From positions 20,574,243 to 20,638,242 of the forward strand of contig NW_024881295.1 in assembly GCF_018691265.1 (NCBI RefSeq): a DNA stretch of 64,000 nt, in the 5' to 3' direction. A program made the translations under genes and the position numbers. Positions 52,201-61,775 of this stretch are shown one piece after another. Each line of letters begins with the position of its first letter. The stretch's first letter is position 1. The DNA comes from Tyto alba (lineage: Eukaryota; Chordata; Aves; Strigiformes; Tytonidae). The notes under the pieces were generated by a model. It was not told where the DNA came from and did not search any database. It was given only the letters and a program-made list of their open reading frames with translations.

Positions 52201-54220
52201 CCTTCACAGATGCATCCATATGTCACTTGAGACTATTGTGCATTTACTTACCTTGACTTTTATTTTTTTTATTGTGATAAAGCTATAGCATTACATTGTT
52301 TTGTCCTTAAAACAGTAACGTTCAAACAAAGTTACATTATTATAACCTCTCCTCTGAGCTAGAGGGTCACTAGTTTTGACAGAAGTACCAGGACTAAGTG
52401 GACACAATTTATTCCTTCTCCTTGTGCAAGGACAACCGGAGGAGGTCAGGGACTAGTAACCATGACAACAGCGTGCTCGATTCATTGCCACTTACAAAGC
52501 ACGACTACCCGCCTTCGACGGGTTGTACTCCACATCAGGGATTTTTTTTCTTTCCCCCCCTTGTGCGCTGCTTGACTTGACAAAGACCAGACAGGAAGCT
52601 ACTTAAGAGTCTGCTTCTTTGAAACAGCACATCCTTAGTTACTGCTTTCAGGAGTTATCATTCCACTCCGTTTCCCTCCTGGCATATTTCAGCCATTCTA
52701 AAACTGAGATCAAAACCACAAAGAGTGACAGCTAAGTTTCATCTCAGGAGCTACTTACATCTTTCGAGTACCAATGAGCTGACTGTATCAGACTCATGTC
52801 TTACAAACTGGCGAAGCACCTGAAGGAACAGACACATATTAGTTTTCAAGACACAACATATGAACAGTATTTGCGTGCCTTTACACCTTGTTTTCTGAAC
52901 ACTTAAGAGAGGTTTTGCAAATACATTCTTTTCTGGTGACTTATAGGGTAAGAAATCGCTCAGCTAAATGAAGCCAACAGGATTATTCAAAGAATATCGG
53001 GTTAAACTGGAGTTAAAAAGCTGCTTAGCAAGAAAGCATGCTACATTTCCAGCAATTATTTTTGGGACATGCAGTAACTACTGGTTTTGTGCAATTCATA
53101 ATAGGACGGGGAAAAGTTTGAAGCAGAGGGATTGTTTAGTTGACTGGGCTTCAGTTTTTGCAAACAAAACCCACTTTTGATAGTTTCATCAATTTTCTGC
53201 TTCAATTGAGAGATTAACAAGATGTGCCCAAAATGTATGTCTAGCTACTGCCATAAGCTGTGTGATGCACTGACAACCCCTCATCCCCAAGCAAACAGCA
53301 AATCAAGGCCACAAAAACTGGAGCGCTGCAGCTAAACACAAGCGAGAAAAAGAAAAGGAACTGACTTGATGCTGGCACGTATCATGTCCTAGAAGAAAGG
53401 AGGAAACAAAAGCCCAGGAACACCTCTGCAAAAGGCCCACGCGCAGGAACTGCAAGAAAAACTCATCTCTTATAACGAGTGGTTGCAAAACTTAAAGGGA
53501 GGCAAGGCTGGCAGCCCAGCGGAGTTAAACTAGAGGAGATGCAGCTTGCAAAACAAAAGCTGTTTGGTGTGTCTGTAAGGTTCGTCGGTGCACACGCAGA
53601 TCATCTAAGGCTCACTCCGGGCACAAATCACACCTTTTAATGCATCATTTTTTTTTTTCAACCGCTGAGTAACCACAGTCCAACATTGGCGCTCTTGTAG
53701 AGCACGAGTGCAAACAGAACCCCTCTCCTTCGCGGGTAGTGCCACGAACTTTTTGAGAAATGACAGAAATAATACCTGCGACCTGACAGGCCCATGGCAC
53801 AATTCACACTTTTTTTTTTTTTTCCTTCCTTTTTTTTTTTTTTGATTTTTTTGCAGGAAGGGCAGGTCCCCGCGGGAGGCGGGGCCCGGGCTCGGCGGGC
53901 TCCGGCTGAGCGCTCCTGCGGGCCCCGCACGCTGTCAGGAGGAGCCGGCAGCCAAAAACCTGCACCCACCCACCCACCCACCCGCGATGATGAACTTACT
54001 GCGTGCCGAGAAACGCCCGGAGCCGCTTCTCCGTCCCGCGGCGGGGCGGCTTTTAGCAACCCCACACACACACACACACACACCCCACCGCCCTGCGGGC
54101 ACCCCGGGGCCCAGCTCCCCCCGGGGGCGCCCCACGCGCCGCTCCCTCCGGGAACCGTTAAACCGTCACCCCCCCCGCCCCCCCCCACCGTCGTACCTGC
54201 CATGCCGGTCGCCGCAACAT
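49243..54220 (-). CDS. SSBP1: SSBP1, mitochondrial single-stranded DNA-binding protein (complete)
   Basis: Six minus-strand coding exons (54220-54197, 52819-52759, 51947-51807, 51004-50917, 50682-50594, 49289-49243) join in frame to give 149 residues, against 148 in human. The N-terminus (MLRRPAWQ, then [10 protein letters not shown]) is basic and lacks acidic residues over its first 14 positions, as expected for a mitochondrial presequence. It is followed by the OB-fold with [40 protein letters not shown] and EGKIDYGEY. Family knowledge: the protein forms tetramers in the matrix, coats single-stranded mtDNA and stimulates the TWINKLE helicase and polymerase gamma. The start is chosen because this ATG begins the only conserved presequence and lies in the CpG island. 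All junctions are GT-AG. It follows WEE2 on the same strand, as in mammals. Only the last residues (GGTKERA) differ clearly from human. Identity is very secure. Confidence 0.98.
50594..50682 (-). CDS. SSBP1: SSBP1 coding exon 5
   Basis: 89 bp between acceptor CTTCAG and donor GTAAGG. It encodes [20 protein letters not shown], then RRQATTIIA, almost identical to the human protein. Confidence 0.97.
50917..51004 (-). CDS. SSBP1: SSBP1 coding exon 4
   Basis: 88 bp between acceptor ACTTAG and donor GTAAGT. It encodes [19 protein letters not shown], then [10 protein letters not shown]. The aromatic and basic residues here belong to the DNA-binding face of the OB-fold. Confidence 0.97.
51379..51504. 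repeat. T/G low-complexity tract in SSBP1 intron 3
   Basis: Imperfect (TTTTG)n and (TTG)n on the plus strand, so A/C-rich in the SSBP1 transcript. It explains the Phe- and Lys-rich frames read here. Confidence 0.9.
51807..51947 (-). CDS. SSBP1: SSBP1 coding exon 3 (OB-fold start)
   Basis: 141 bp between acceptor TTTCAG and donor GTGAGT. It encodes [18 protein letters not shown], then [18 protein letters not shown]. The methionine is internal; human has leucine at this position. Confidence 0.97.
52759..52819 (-). CDS. SSBP1: SSBP1 coding exon 2
   Basis: 61 bp between acceptor CCTTCAG and donor GTAAGT. It encodes [20 protein letters not shown] and one base of the next serine, which covers the end of the presequence and the start of the mature chain. 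Confidence 0.96.
53963..54083. repeat. (CCCA)n and (CA)10 microsatellites in SSBP1 intron 1
   Basis: A tetranucleotide CCCA tract at 53963-53983 and a CA tract at 54063-54083, both between the first two coding exons and inside the CpG island. Confidence 0.9.
54197..54220 (-). CDS. SSBP1: SSBP1 first coding exon
   Basis: ATG at 54220-54218 followed by eight codons (MLRRPAWQ) and donor GTACGA. It is too short to be seen as an open frame alone, but it joins in phase 0 to [10 protein letters not shown] as in human SSBP1 (MFRRPVLQ). A pyrimidine-rich acceptor (TTCCCTCCGCAG) ends just 13 bases upstream of the ATG, so this exon probably starts at 54233 after a 5' UTR intron. Confidence 0.93.
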
Positions 54221-54659
54221 CCCGTCACCGCGCCTGCGGAGGGAAAAGCAGGGCTAAAGCAGCGCCGCGGGGGGGGGGGAAAGGTTTGTTTGTTTGTTTT
54301 AATTTTTTTTTTTTATTTTTTTTTTTACCACAAACAAACCCTCCCGGCCCCGCCGCACCTCTCCCGCCGCAATGCCCGCAGCCAACCGGAAACGGAAGGG
54401 AAGCGACGGGTCCTGCCTAAAAGAGGGTCCGGGGGGAAAGCGCGACGCGTTTCCCCCCGCCGGCGGTTCTGCTGGGGCCCCGGGGAGGGGGGGGGGGAAG
54501 GGAGAGGGCGGCGCACGGGCCTGTGGGGAGAGGGGCGGCAGCGGCGCGGCCTGGCGTGGGGCCTGCGCCTCCCACGGACACGCTGACCCCCCACGGGGGA
54601 TTGGGGTCTCCCGAGTTCCGAAGGGGGGCGGGGAGGAAGAAAAAGGCACTCCGTCGTAG

Positions 54660-55810
54660 GTAAAAAGGATTAAAATCTTTATTTGCGCGTTTCGCTTCTT
54701 AAAGGGTAGTATCTAACAGTTTTAAAAACCGGCACTGTCCAACGCTTGAAAACAAAACTTCAGTTAAAACCCAAGAGTAATAACACGCTCTCCCTCATAA
54801 CAGTACAACATCTGTGCCCACCTATCACAGCTAGACACACAGCCAGCAAGGATTCAGGAAATTACATTAAGCAGGGGGTTGAGATTGCCTAAATACATAC
54901 ACACTTCACATGGGCAACTCCAGGAAAAAAAAAAAAAAAAATACACACAACAACCTGACAAGGCGCACAAAAAGCCCTTGGTGATTTCCCTCCTCGTTGC
55001 CAAAAGGCCGCAGGCAGGCAGCTGCACCGCCCGTGGGGTGCTGGGGGGGAGGTGGGCACGCAGACCCACCACAGCCATTTCCCCCCCCAAGGCTTTAACC
55101 GAGTCCTTGCTGAGGGACAAAAGTCAGGCACCAGGGACTAGGTCTGCAAAAGCTTAACCACATCAGTTACATGATACTGTTGCTTGCTGTCACAAGGTGG
55201 GGAAGTTTTCCTTCCACAAGAAAAGGCCCCCTTAACTCAGTGTTCTCTTTGTCCTCAGCAAAACGCCACGCTAATTGCATCCCAATTCTACCGGACTGCT
55301 ATGTAACCAGCCTGCCTCCTGGTGTGTAGATAAAAAAAAAAACACAAAACAACCAACCCAAAACCAACTACCTGTCTATCACAGTCTCTACCACCTCGTT
55401 TCTAAGATGACCCAGCTGTAGATGCTGTCTCCATGTACAGCCGTTGTCTCCCCTCTAAAGATATGCAGGTGGCCAAGTGTTAAGATCACAAAAACATCAT
55501 CAGTAAAAACAGAGAGGGAAGCGAGTAGAGGAAATTCCATCCTTTCCCTCGTATGGCAAAGCTATTCTGAATCTAGAACAAGACCAGTTGCACGAGAACT
55601 TAAACAGGTAAGACTGAGGACAATCATCTCAAATCCCATGATCTGGCACTTGTAAGCTAGTCATTATTCCCTCAGCCAACATCTAAATCATAACTAATAA
55701 GGGAACCAAAAACCACGACAGGGAGAGCTAATATGGGGCACTGGTCTGTGCAAACCCTCTGCTTTCACAGGGCCATTCAGCCACCAAAGCTTTTTGGACA
55801 ACACGGTGAT
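54660..55810 (-). other. WEE2: WEE2 3' UTR
   Basis: Sequence between the WEE2 stop codon and its poly(A) signal. It contains a T-run on the coding strand (54927-54943 as A on plus) and no other coding signal. Confidence 0.65.
54678..54683 (-). terminator. WEE2: WEE2 poly(A) signal AATAAA
   Basis: A canonical AATAAA on the minus strand, about 1.13 kb downstream of the WEE2 stop codon. Cleavage is expected near 54660, which gives a 3' UTR of about 1.15 kb (55810 down to about 54660). This is the only strong signal I noticed just before the SSBP1 CpG island. Confidence 0.7.
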
Positions 55811-55967
55811 TCAATAACCCAAAGTAAAGCTAAATGAGCGACAGCTCTTCCCTCCCACCAGGCGTTTGCTGCTCTGCTTAGAAGAGGTTTCAGACTCTTG
55901 CAACTTGGCACTTCCTAAGGGCTGGTCCTTCATGAGGGTCTGGGCAAGGCGGGCTGCTTTAAGTTCC
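55811..55967 (-). CDS. WEE2: WEE2 terminal coding exon
   Basis: Bounded by acceptor CTGCAG and the TGA at 55813-55811. It begins ELKAARLAQ and ends with [18 protein letters not shown]. The Lys-Arg-Leu-Val-Gly-Gly-Lys block is the WEE2 C-terminal signature and helps separate it from WEE1. Confidence 0.94.
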
Positions 55968-58900
55968 CTGCAGAGGGGAGACGGAAGGAAGAGCAGAGGA
56001 AGAAAACCACATCACGCATGAATCCCCATCAGCTACAGAAGAAAACTATGAACAATCTTGCACGAGAAGGTTACTGCAGCACTCCAGCATTGCTGCAGAG
56101 TGATGACTTTTGACCCTAGAGAGTGACATGAAGATTACTGTAGGTTTCTCTAGAGTTTCTAATTGAGAACAGATCAGCTTGGAAGGTTTACCAAAGAAAC
56201 TTATGCATCAGGTCAGCGCCACACACCTAGACTGGCACCAGTATGAGGAGTCCCTAGCTCAGTTTTTCCCCCGTTGTTTCAGATATTTGTCTTGGTGGGA
56301 CTTCGATCGGTGCCACTCATGCAGCACAAATACCTGATGAAGGCACATGCTTATTTTCCATTGCCTTTTTTGCCCCCTGATACTTGCTGCTCTCCCCGAG
56401 CATACGCTCTCCTGCCTACATGGAAAACCTATTCCTCAGCTGACTGTTGCACTAAGCGGGGTGCTGGGGCACTTCCTAGATCCCAGCACCTCAAAACATT
56501 ACTGTCAACAGCAGTGAGAGGGACCAAGGGGAAAGATGATGTCTGCCACCACCTGATACTCCTCTTCCTTCATCACTAGACCACTACCCCAGTGCAGTAT
56601 CAATTCCTCACCTGCCCACTGGCTGCATATTGTGGCAGTATTTTCCATCACCAGTGGTTACAGTAAGCATGCAAGCTCCCTACTCTAACGTAGCTAACTC
56701 CTCAAAGCCAGAAGTGAACCACAGCTGCTCAGGCACCACAAGTCCCTGCTACAGCCCCGCCACCCTCCCAGCCCCACACACAGGAGCTGACTGGGGTTTT
56801 CTGCACATTGGGTCTCCCAGCACTACCACCCTACATTCAAGCCTGAGTGACCAGCACTTGTTGCACCCATGCCTCCTCCCCTTCGTGCCCAAGCCAGTCC
56901 TACCTTTCCAGCATGGCAGTCTTGCACTTCTCCACATTTAGTTGCTTCTGGAGCTGCACAGCTTTTCCACGTGAAGGACAGAGAACTGGATGTTTAGTAA
57001 GAGCCGTGGCAGAAGGTCTTTCCACTGGGTCAGGATGGATCATGAGCTAGAAAGTCAAAGGAGCTCAGTGTTTAACCCCTCTGTCACATGCCAACTGGAA
57101 AAGCCTCCATCCCGTCAGGACTACTTCCTCACCTTGAGGAGTTCAAGAAAGCAATGAGGAAGCTTCTGGGGGATCGGTGGGATATTGCCTTTGCGGATGT
57201 GGTGCCACATGGCCCCGTTGTGAGGCAGCGGTGCCGTGCCTGCCGCTAAAGCTACTGTGAGTGCCAGGGCAAAGATGTCTGCCTTCGGCAAATAGCAGTA
57301 TTGCTGCAGAGAGAAGATAAACAGTTATAGAAAGGGAGCGTCTTGCCATACTGAACAACGGTGGGTTGGGATACCAGCTCAAAAAGAAACTGCCAAACAA
57401 GTATATGTATGGCACTGCCTTCACCATCCCAGTCAGCCATTTTCTCCTCTTCAGGATAAAAACCTCGATAGCAGGTGGTATTGGTAATTAATAGCACGTT
57501 GGCTTTCACCCAGTCACACGGAGCTTGCAGCTCACATTAGGATCACCGCAGCAAATCCAGAGCATGGCCTAAAATACGTGCACCTCCAGCCTTCACCACA
57601 AGGCAGTAAGCTAGCCATGCCCAACTCAAACTAAAGACTGCATGTGATATATTGACCCAACAGTTCCTAAATCCACTTCCAGCACAGAAAGGTAGTGTCG
57701 CTTAAATACCCAAGTCGATGAACACATCCAAGCTGGTTGTTACATACCGATTCCCTTTCTGTTCGCTGGCCAGAGTGGCAAAACTGTAGTCGGTTTAAGA
57801 GGTATGTTGTCCCTCCCACCCCTCCACACTACCCGTTCGGTGCTTGTAAAAGGTATTTGTCTGGGTGAATATATTCCTCAGTAATCACATCCAGCAGTTT
57901 AATCTCAGGTAGGTGTATAAACAAAATGCCTGCAAACTGATAAAGGCTTCATCCCATTCATCCCTCACAGGTAGAATAATGATAAAGTATGTTAAACACT
58001 TGCCTGACAATACCCATGCCTACACTATTCCTAATAAAACGTTAATTTTGTTGATTTCACACCCAGACCAGACACAAGAGAGAGGAGGTGAGGCAAGGAA
58101 TATGCCAGTCCAATGATTTCACTACAGTTGATCCTCCCCCCACTCGCTCACCACCCTGTTCTCCCCACCGCCCCGCCAGCAGCCGTACCTCTTGCAGAAT
58201 CTCATTGGCCAAAAACCGTCTGTCTCCTTCCTCCACCTGAGGGTTTGTTATTGACGTTACATGGCCAAGGTCACCTGAGACAAAGAACATGCAGCTAATG
58301 GAGCAAACTGAGGTAGATCTCCAGCAGTAAAAGCCTGCATTTTATAGGCACCGAGAGAGCAATCAGGAAATACTGAGTAGGAGAGCAAGCTTGCTCCTAC
58401 CCAGAAATCTGAGCTGGGAAACAGGACTGTGTCATCCGTTTTGTATCCGGGTCTCTTCAGCCAGCAGGACAGAGCAGTATCGAGCAGTAATGAGCAGCCC
58501 TAATCTTAAATTGGTTACAAAGTGGGCTAAAACCTACCAATCTTATACACCACACCAGAAGATAACTCATCTTCGCTGTCACTCTCTTCCTGCCCAGCAG
58601 GGCCTGCAACTGCCAGCTTGTGACAGATGAAGATATTACCTGCAAGACAGTGAAGTTTAGCAGTGCTGTGGTATCGGTAGCCAGACAACTTCGTCGAAAT
58701 CCCACCCGTCAAGCTAGCTAAGCCAGAGAAATTCTGCACATGCTTCCCACCCATTAGTCTGCGTTCTGCCCAGCTTGCATATTCAGTAATGCAGCTGGCA
58801 GAAGACAGTTGTATCTTGTGCGTACAATATCCCAGTGTAATCGATTTATCCACCCCTCCCTCTGCCCCCTGGCTAGAAGCAAGATTTTGGCAGGAAAGAG

Positions 58901-61775
58901 GAGCCCTGCTATAAGGACATAACTGCGTGACCGTGGGGCAGGGGGGGAGCATTGCCCTGGGGGTGCCCATCCTCAGCTGCAGAGAGGAAAAGCTTGTTGC
59001 TATTTTTTGTGGGAACTTAATCCCTCGGAGTAGGTACAATAAATATTCCCTTCTCACTCCGGCTCTCACATACAAAGGTCAAGTGTTGTGCAACAAGACA
59101 GCGGCAAATAAGGAAGTCCCCATCTTCATTAACAGCCCTACTTGCTCCACCAGTATGAAAGTGATTCCCATGAGCCTGGATTATGACTGTCATGAGACAG
59201 AAGTAAAATTCTGCCAACTGTATGAGAAGGCTCAGTTTTAGAGCAGCAGTAGTGGCAAGATTAAAAAAAAATAAAACAAAAAAACCACACAAGACTTTGA
59301 CCTTTTAGGGCAAGATCCTCTTTCCTTTACAGCCCTGTAATAGGTCCAGTCAGAAGGACATATTGCAGGTTCTACCCTTGGAGGGTCACTTGGAGAACCC
59401 TCCACAAAAGAGGGGAGCACTATACTTACTGGGTTTGATATCCAGGTGCACAAGGCCAGAGTTGTGGATGTATTTTAGGCCCATGGATACTTGTAACAGT
59501 ATTTCTTTAAGCTCTGCTTCTAGGAAATACTGGCCAAGCTTTTCATTTTCCAGCAGCACATCTTGGAGACTCCCACCTAGGTGAAAACAGTCAGTCCGAG
59601 ACCTGGCAGATTTTATGGAGCAGCGTGTTTGAAATAGCTTAATAGAAACTATTGCCCACAGCACTTGCAGGCTTGTTAGTGACAAACCCCAACTGGACCA
59701 GCAATATACGCTCTAGTGATCCAACTTGAACATCTTCATTTGGCTTCAGCCTTCCCACTGCCTTGGAGCGCCCTGCCTCCTGCTTGCCAAGGGCTGAGCA
59801 ACTGCAGCTCTGCCTACAGCACCAGAAGGGCTGATGTGGTAGCGATGCTGCTGCAAGTAAACAGTGGAAAAGTCAATTACTTTTCCCATGCTTACAGGCA
59901 GAGAGCAGGTATACGAATGGTGGAGCAAGGACATTAAGCTCCCGCTAGCAGGTTGTTGATTGGAGACTAGCATTTGATACACAAACAGGGTTTTGTGGGT
60001 CTCCATTAAAGCACTCCAGCTATTTCAGGACCAGCAAATACCATGGCCTCTCTCCCCGTCAGCCTACTTTTCACCACTTCTTTAGTCTGAGGTGTTCATC
60101 CACTACAATGCAAGCAATGCATCAACGCTGGAGCAACGACCACCACATTTCACGGTTACCTCCACCAGATCTGAAGTCGTTACTCCAGAGAGCTATCACC
60201 ACTCATTATCGAGCCCCAGGACTGCAGCAGCAGTTGAAGGATGAGGGCTACGTGTTTGCCTTCAGCTCCTCTGGTAGCCGCTTTTCCAAAGTCTCCCAAA
60301 CAGTGGTATGCCCAAGGGCAAACTCAAGTAGGAGCGCACCACTGTGCCTGTACCACCCCATTATTTAGCTCCATTCCTCTGCAACTGTGGAGCCCTTTCT
60401 TCCAGCCGAGATGCAAGGTGCTCTCATCCCAACCACGTAGCTACTCTTCAAATCACTACTCCCCTTCCTTAGGAAGGGTTTTTTTCCAAGATGTGTGGCA
60501 CTTCATTGCTTTTGAGTCACTCATATCAGGTTTTACCCGGGCAGTCCCACATGCAGCTCTAGGCATTGACATGAGTAATACTTTTCCAGGCCAGCCGACA
60601 GAGAAACCCTTTTAAAATCCCCCCAATTTGAGGGTATTCACTACTTGTGAGACACTGGCACCATTCAGAGCTTTGTCTAAAGATTAGGAGCCCTTACTGG
60701 ATTCTCCATGGAACCGCAGGGCCAGTGCAGTTTGCTCTGTTGTAAGCCAAAACACCCCATGTTTAAGTGCAAAAGAAGGCAAAGGCACTCACCCTGAGAT
60801 CCCAGCATTTAACAACGTCACGGCTCTTACCGTTGCAGTGTTCATTTTGGATAATCATGTGATCGTCCTCTGCCCAGGCCGAGTAGTAGCGCACAACGTG
60901 GGGGTGGTGCCCAAGGACAGCGTGAGCGTAAACCTCGCGCAGTGCCAGCTGCCTAGAAGAAGGATGCACAGAAGAAGCAGTGGTGACAGTGCCAGGGTCC
61001 TGCTTGGGACCCCGAGAGGAGCCCTGGTTTGAGAAAGGGAAAGCAGAGGTACTGAGGACTTTCTCTTGTGTTTTGGCAAGACAAACCGGCTCGCACAGCT
61101 GCTAAAGCCAAACCCATCCCTGCTCAAATGTGCTGAGCAGCTATCCAAAAAAAAAAAAAAAAAAAAGTATCATTGAGCAAGACTTTTGTTAGGGACAAAG
61201 GCAGCTTTCAAAGAATCTGCTCACATCTGTATTGACCAGCTAGTGTTGTCCCGCATGCTAAAGCAGTGCTAGCTGTACAGCAGGGCAGGAACATACCACA
61301 AATTAACTATGGCAGTTGTTATTTTAAAGAGACTGGCTGCATAGACCCAAGGAGTTCAGGTAAGCTGTCCTCTCAGTCTGCAATGCACATGACTTCTTCC
61401 CTTTCTCAGACATTTATATCCAATAGTTCTAAAGTGGTAACTTCCCCCACTCTCCCAACTGTTACTTGGGAGTGCAACAGCAGCCAGTTTTTGCTCATGC
61501 CACCCCTCAGATACCTTTAGATCCACACTCCCTCCTTCCCTATCACACCTCTCGAGAACATGCCCATCATTTCAACTGTCAGTTTCCAACTAGCACACTC
61601 ACTCATCCGAGGATCCTGCCAGAGGCCTTTTGGAGCGTTTGATGGCATAAACACATCCATCTAGGCGTTTGATGCACTTGTAGACAGAGCCAAATTCCCC
61701 CACACCAATTTTTTCTAGTTCCAGGAACTCCTTCTTGTAGCGGGAAACCATATTGCTCTCTTTCAGAGGACATCT
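55811..61775 (-). CDS. WEE2: WEE2, Wee1-like protein kinase 2 (kinase domain and C-terminus; N-terminal exons not in view)
   Basis: Eight spliced minus-strand exons (61775-61603, 60952-60831, 59576-59430, 58639-58538, 58274-58189, 57303-57133, 57046-56904, 55967-55811) join in one frame to give 366 residues and a TGA stop. Visible in order: glycine loop GVGEFG (residues 24-29), the ATP lysine in YAIKRS (46), the catalytic loop HLDIKPSN, the Wee-type GDLGHVT in place of DFG, and the family segment RFLANEIL. The C-terminal motif KRLVGGKS matches WEE2 rather than WEE1, which ends differently. Known for the family: WEE2 places the inhibitory tyrosine phosphate on CDK1 and holds oocytes in meiotic prophase, acting in the nucleus. 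The visible length equals the kinase-plus-tail part of human WEE2 (567 aa), so roughly 200 N-terminal residues are missing here. The first visible exon begins in phase 0 and is not a start exon. WEE2 lies head-to-tail before SSBP1. Identity is firm; the missing N-terminus is inferred to lie past 64000. Confidence 0.96.
56904..57046 (-). CDS. WEE2: WEE2 exon: end of kinase domain and coiled tail
   Basis: Bounded by acceptor TTCTAG and donor GTAGGA; 143 bp. It encodes [19 protein letters not shown] (the kinase subdomain XI arginine is in VERPS), then a Lys/Gln/Leu-rich helical tail. Confidence 0.95.
57133..57303 (-). CDS. WEE2: WEE2 exon: C-lobe
   Basis: Bounded by acceptor CTGCAG and donor GTGAGG; 171 bp, exactly 57 codons. 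It begins [20 protein letters not shown] and ends PHCFLELLK, matching the Wee family C-lobe. Confidence 0.95.
58189..58274 (-). CDS. WEE2: WEE2 exon: DLG motif and activation segment
   Basis: Bounded by acceptor TCTCAG and donor GTACGG; 86 bp. It encodes [18 protein letters not shown], then [11 protein letters not shown]. The DLG form and the missing APE are normal for Wee-family kinases and do not indicate a dead enzyme. Confidence 0.96.
58538..58639 (-). CDS. WEE2: WEE2 exon: kinase insert between catalytic loop and DLG motif
   Basis: Bounded by acceptor TTGCAG and donor GTAGGT; 102 bp. It starts with NIFICHK, as in mammalian WEE2, followed by a variable acidic insert ([10 protein letters not shown]) and then VVYKI. 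The insert differs in length and sequence from the mammalian one, which is usual for this segment. Confidence 0.94.
59430..59576 (-). CDS. WEE2: WEE2 exon: catalytic loop
   Basis: Bounded by acceptor ACCTAG and donor GTAAGT; 147 bp. It begins in the GGSLQDV segment and ends in the catalytic motif HLDIKP, whose aspartate is the expected proton acceptor. The serine and asparagine that complete the motif are formed across the next junction. Confidence 0.96.
60831..60952 (-). CDS. WEE2: WEE2 exon: N-lobe, helix C region and hinge
   Basis: Bounded by acceptor TTCTAG and donor GTAAGA; 122 bp. It encodes [20 protein letters not shown] followed by [20 protein letters not shown], the most diagnostic Wee-kinase stretch in the window. 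Confidence 0.97.
61140..61168. repeat. A-rich tract in a WEE2 intron
   Basis: A run of about 19 A on the plus strand between the first two visible WEE2 exons. Confidence 0.85.
61603..61775 (-). CDS. WEE2: WEE2 exon: start of kinase domain, glycine loop and ATP lysine
   Basis: Bounded by acceptor TTGTAG and donor GTGAGT; 173 bp, enters in phase 0 and leaves two bases of a GAG codon. It encodes [19 protein letters not shown], then GVGEFG and [12 protein letters not shown]. The methionine in this exon is internal in all Wee1/WEE2 proteins and is not taken as a start. Confidence 0.95.

Larger units (their letters stand above)
53860..54620 (-). promoter_or_regulatory. SSBP1: CpG-island promoter of SSBP1
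   Basis: GC-rich, CpG-dense stretch spanning the first coding exon and its upstream side, interrupted by a T/A-rich patch near 54290-54326. On the upstream side, ETS-type cores (CCGGAA, CGGAAG; 54386-54398) resemble the GABP/NRF-2 sites common in promoters of nuclear genes for mitochondrial proteins. A possible 5' UTR donor (GAGAG/GTGCGG) lies at 54359/54358, pairing with the acceptor before the ATG exon. The transcription start is probably near 54360-54450; this is inference. Confidence 0.65.
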
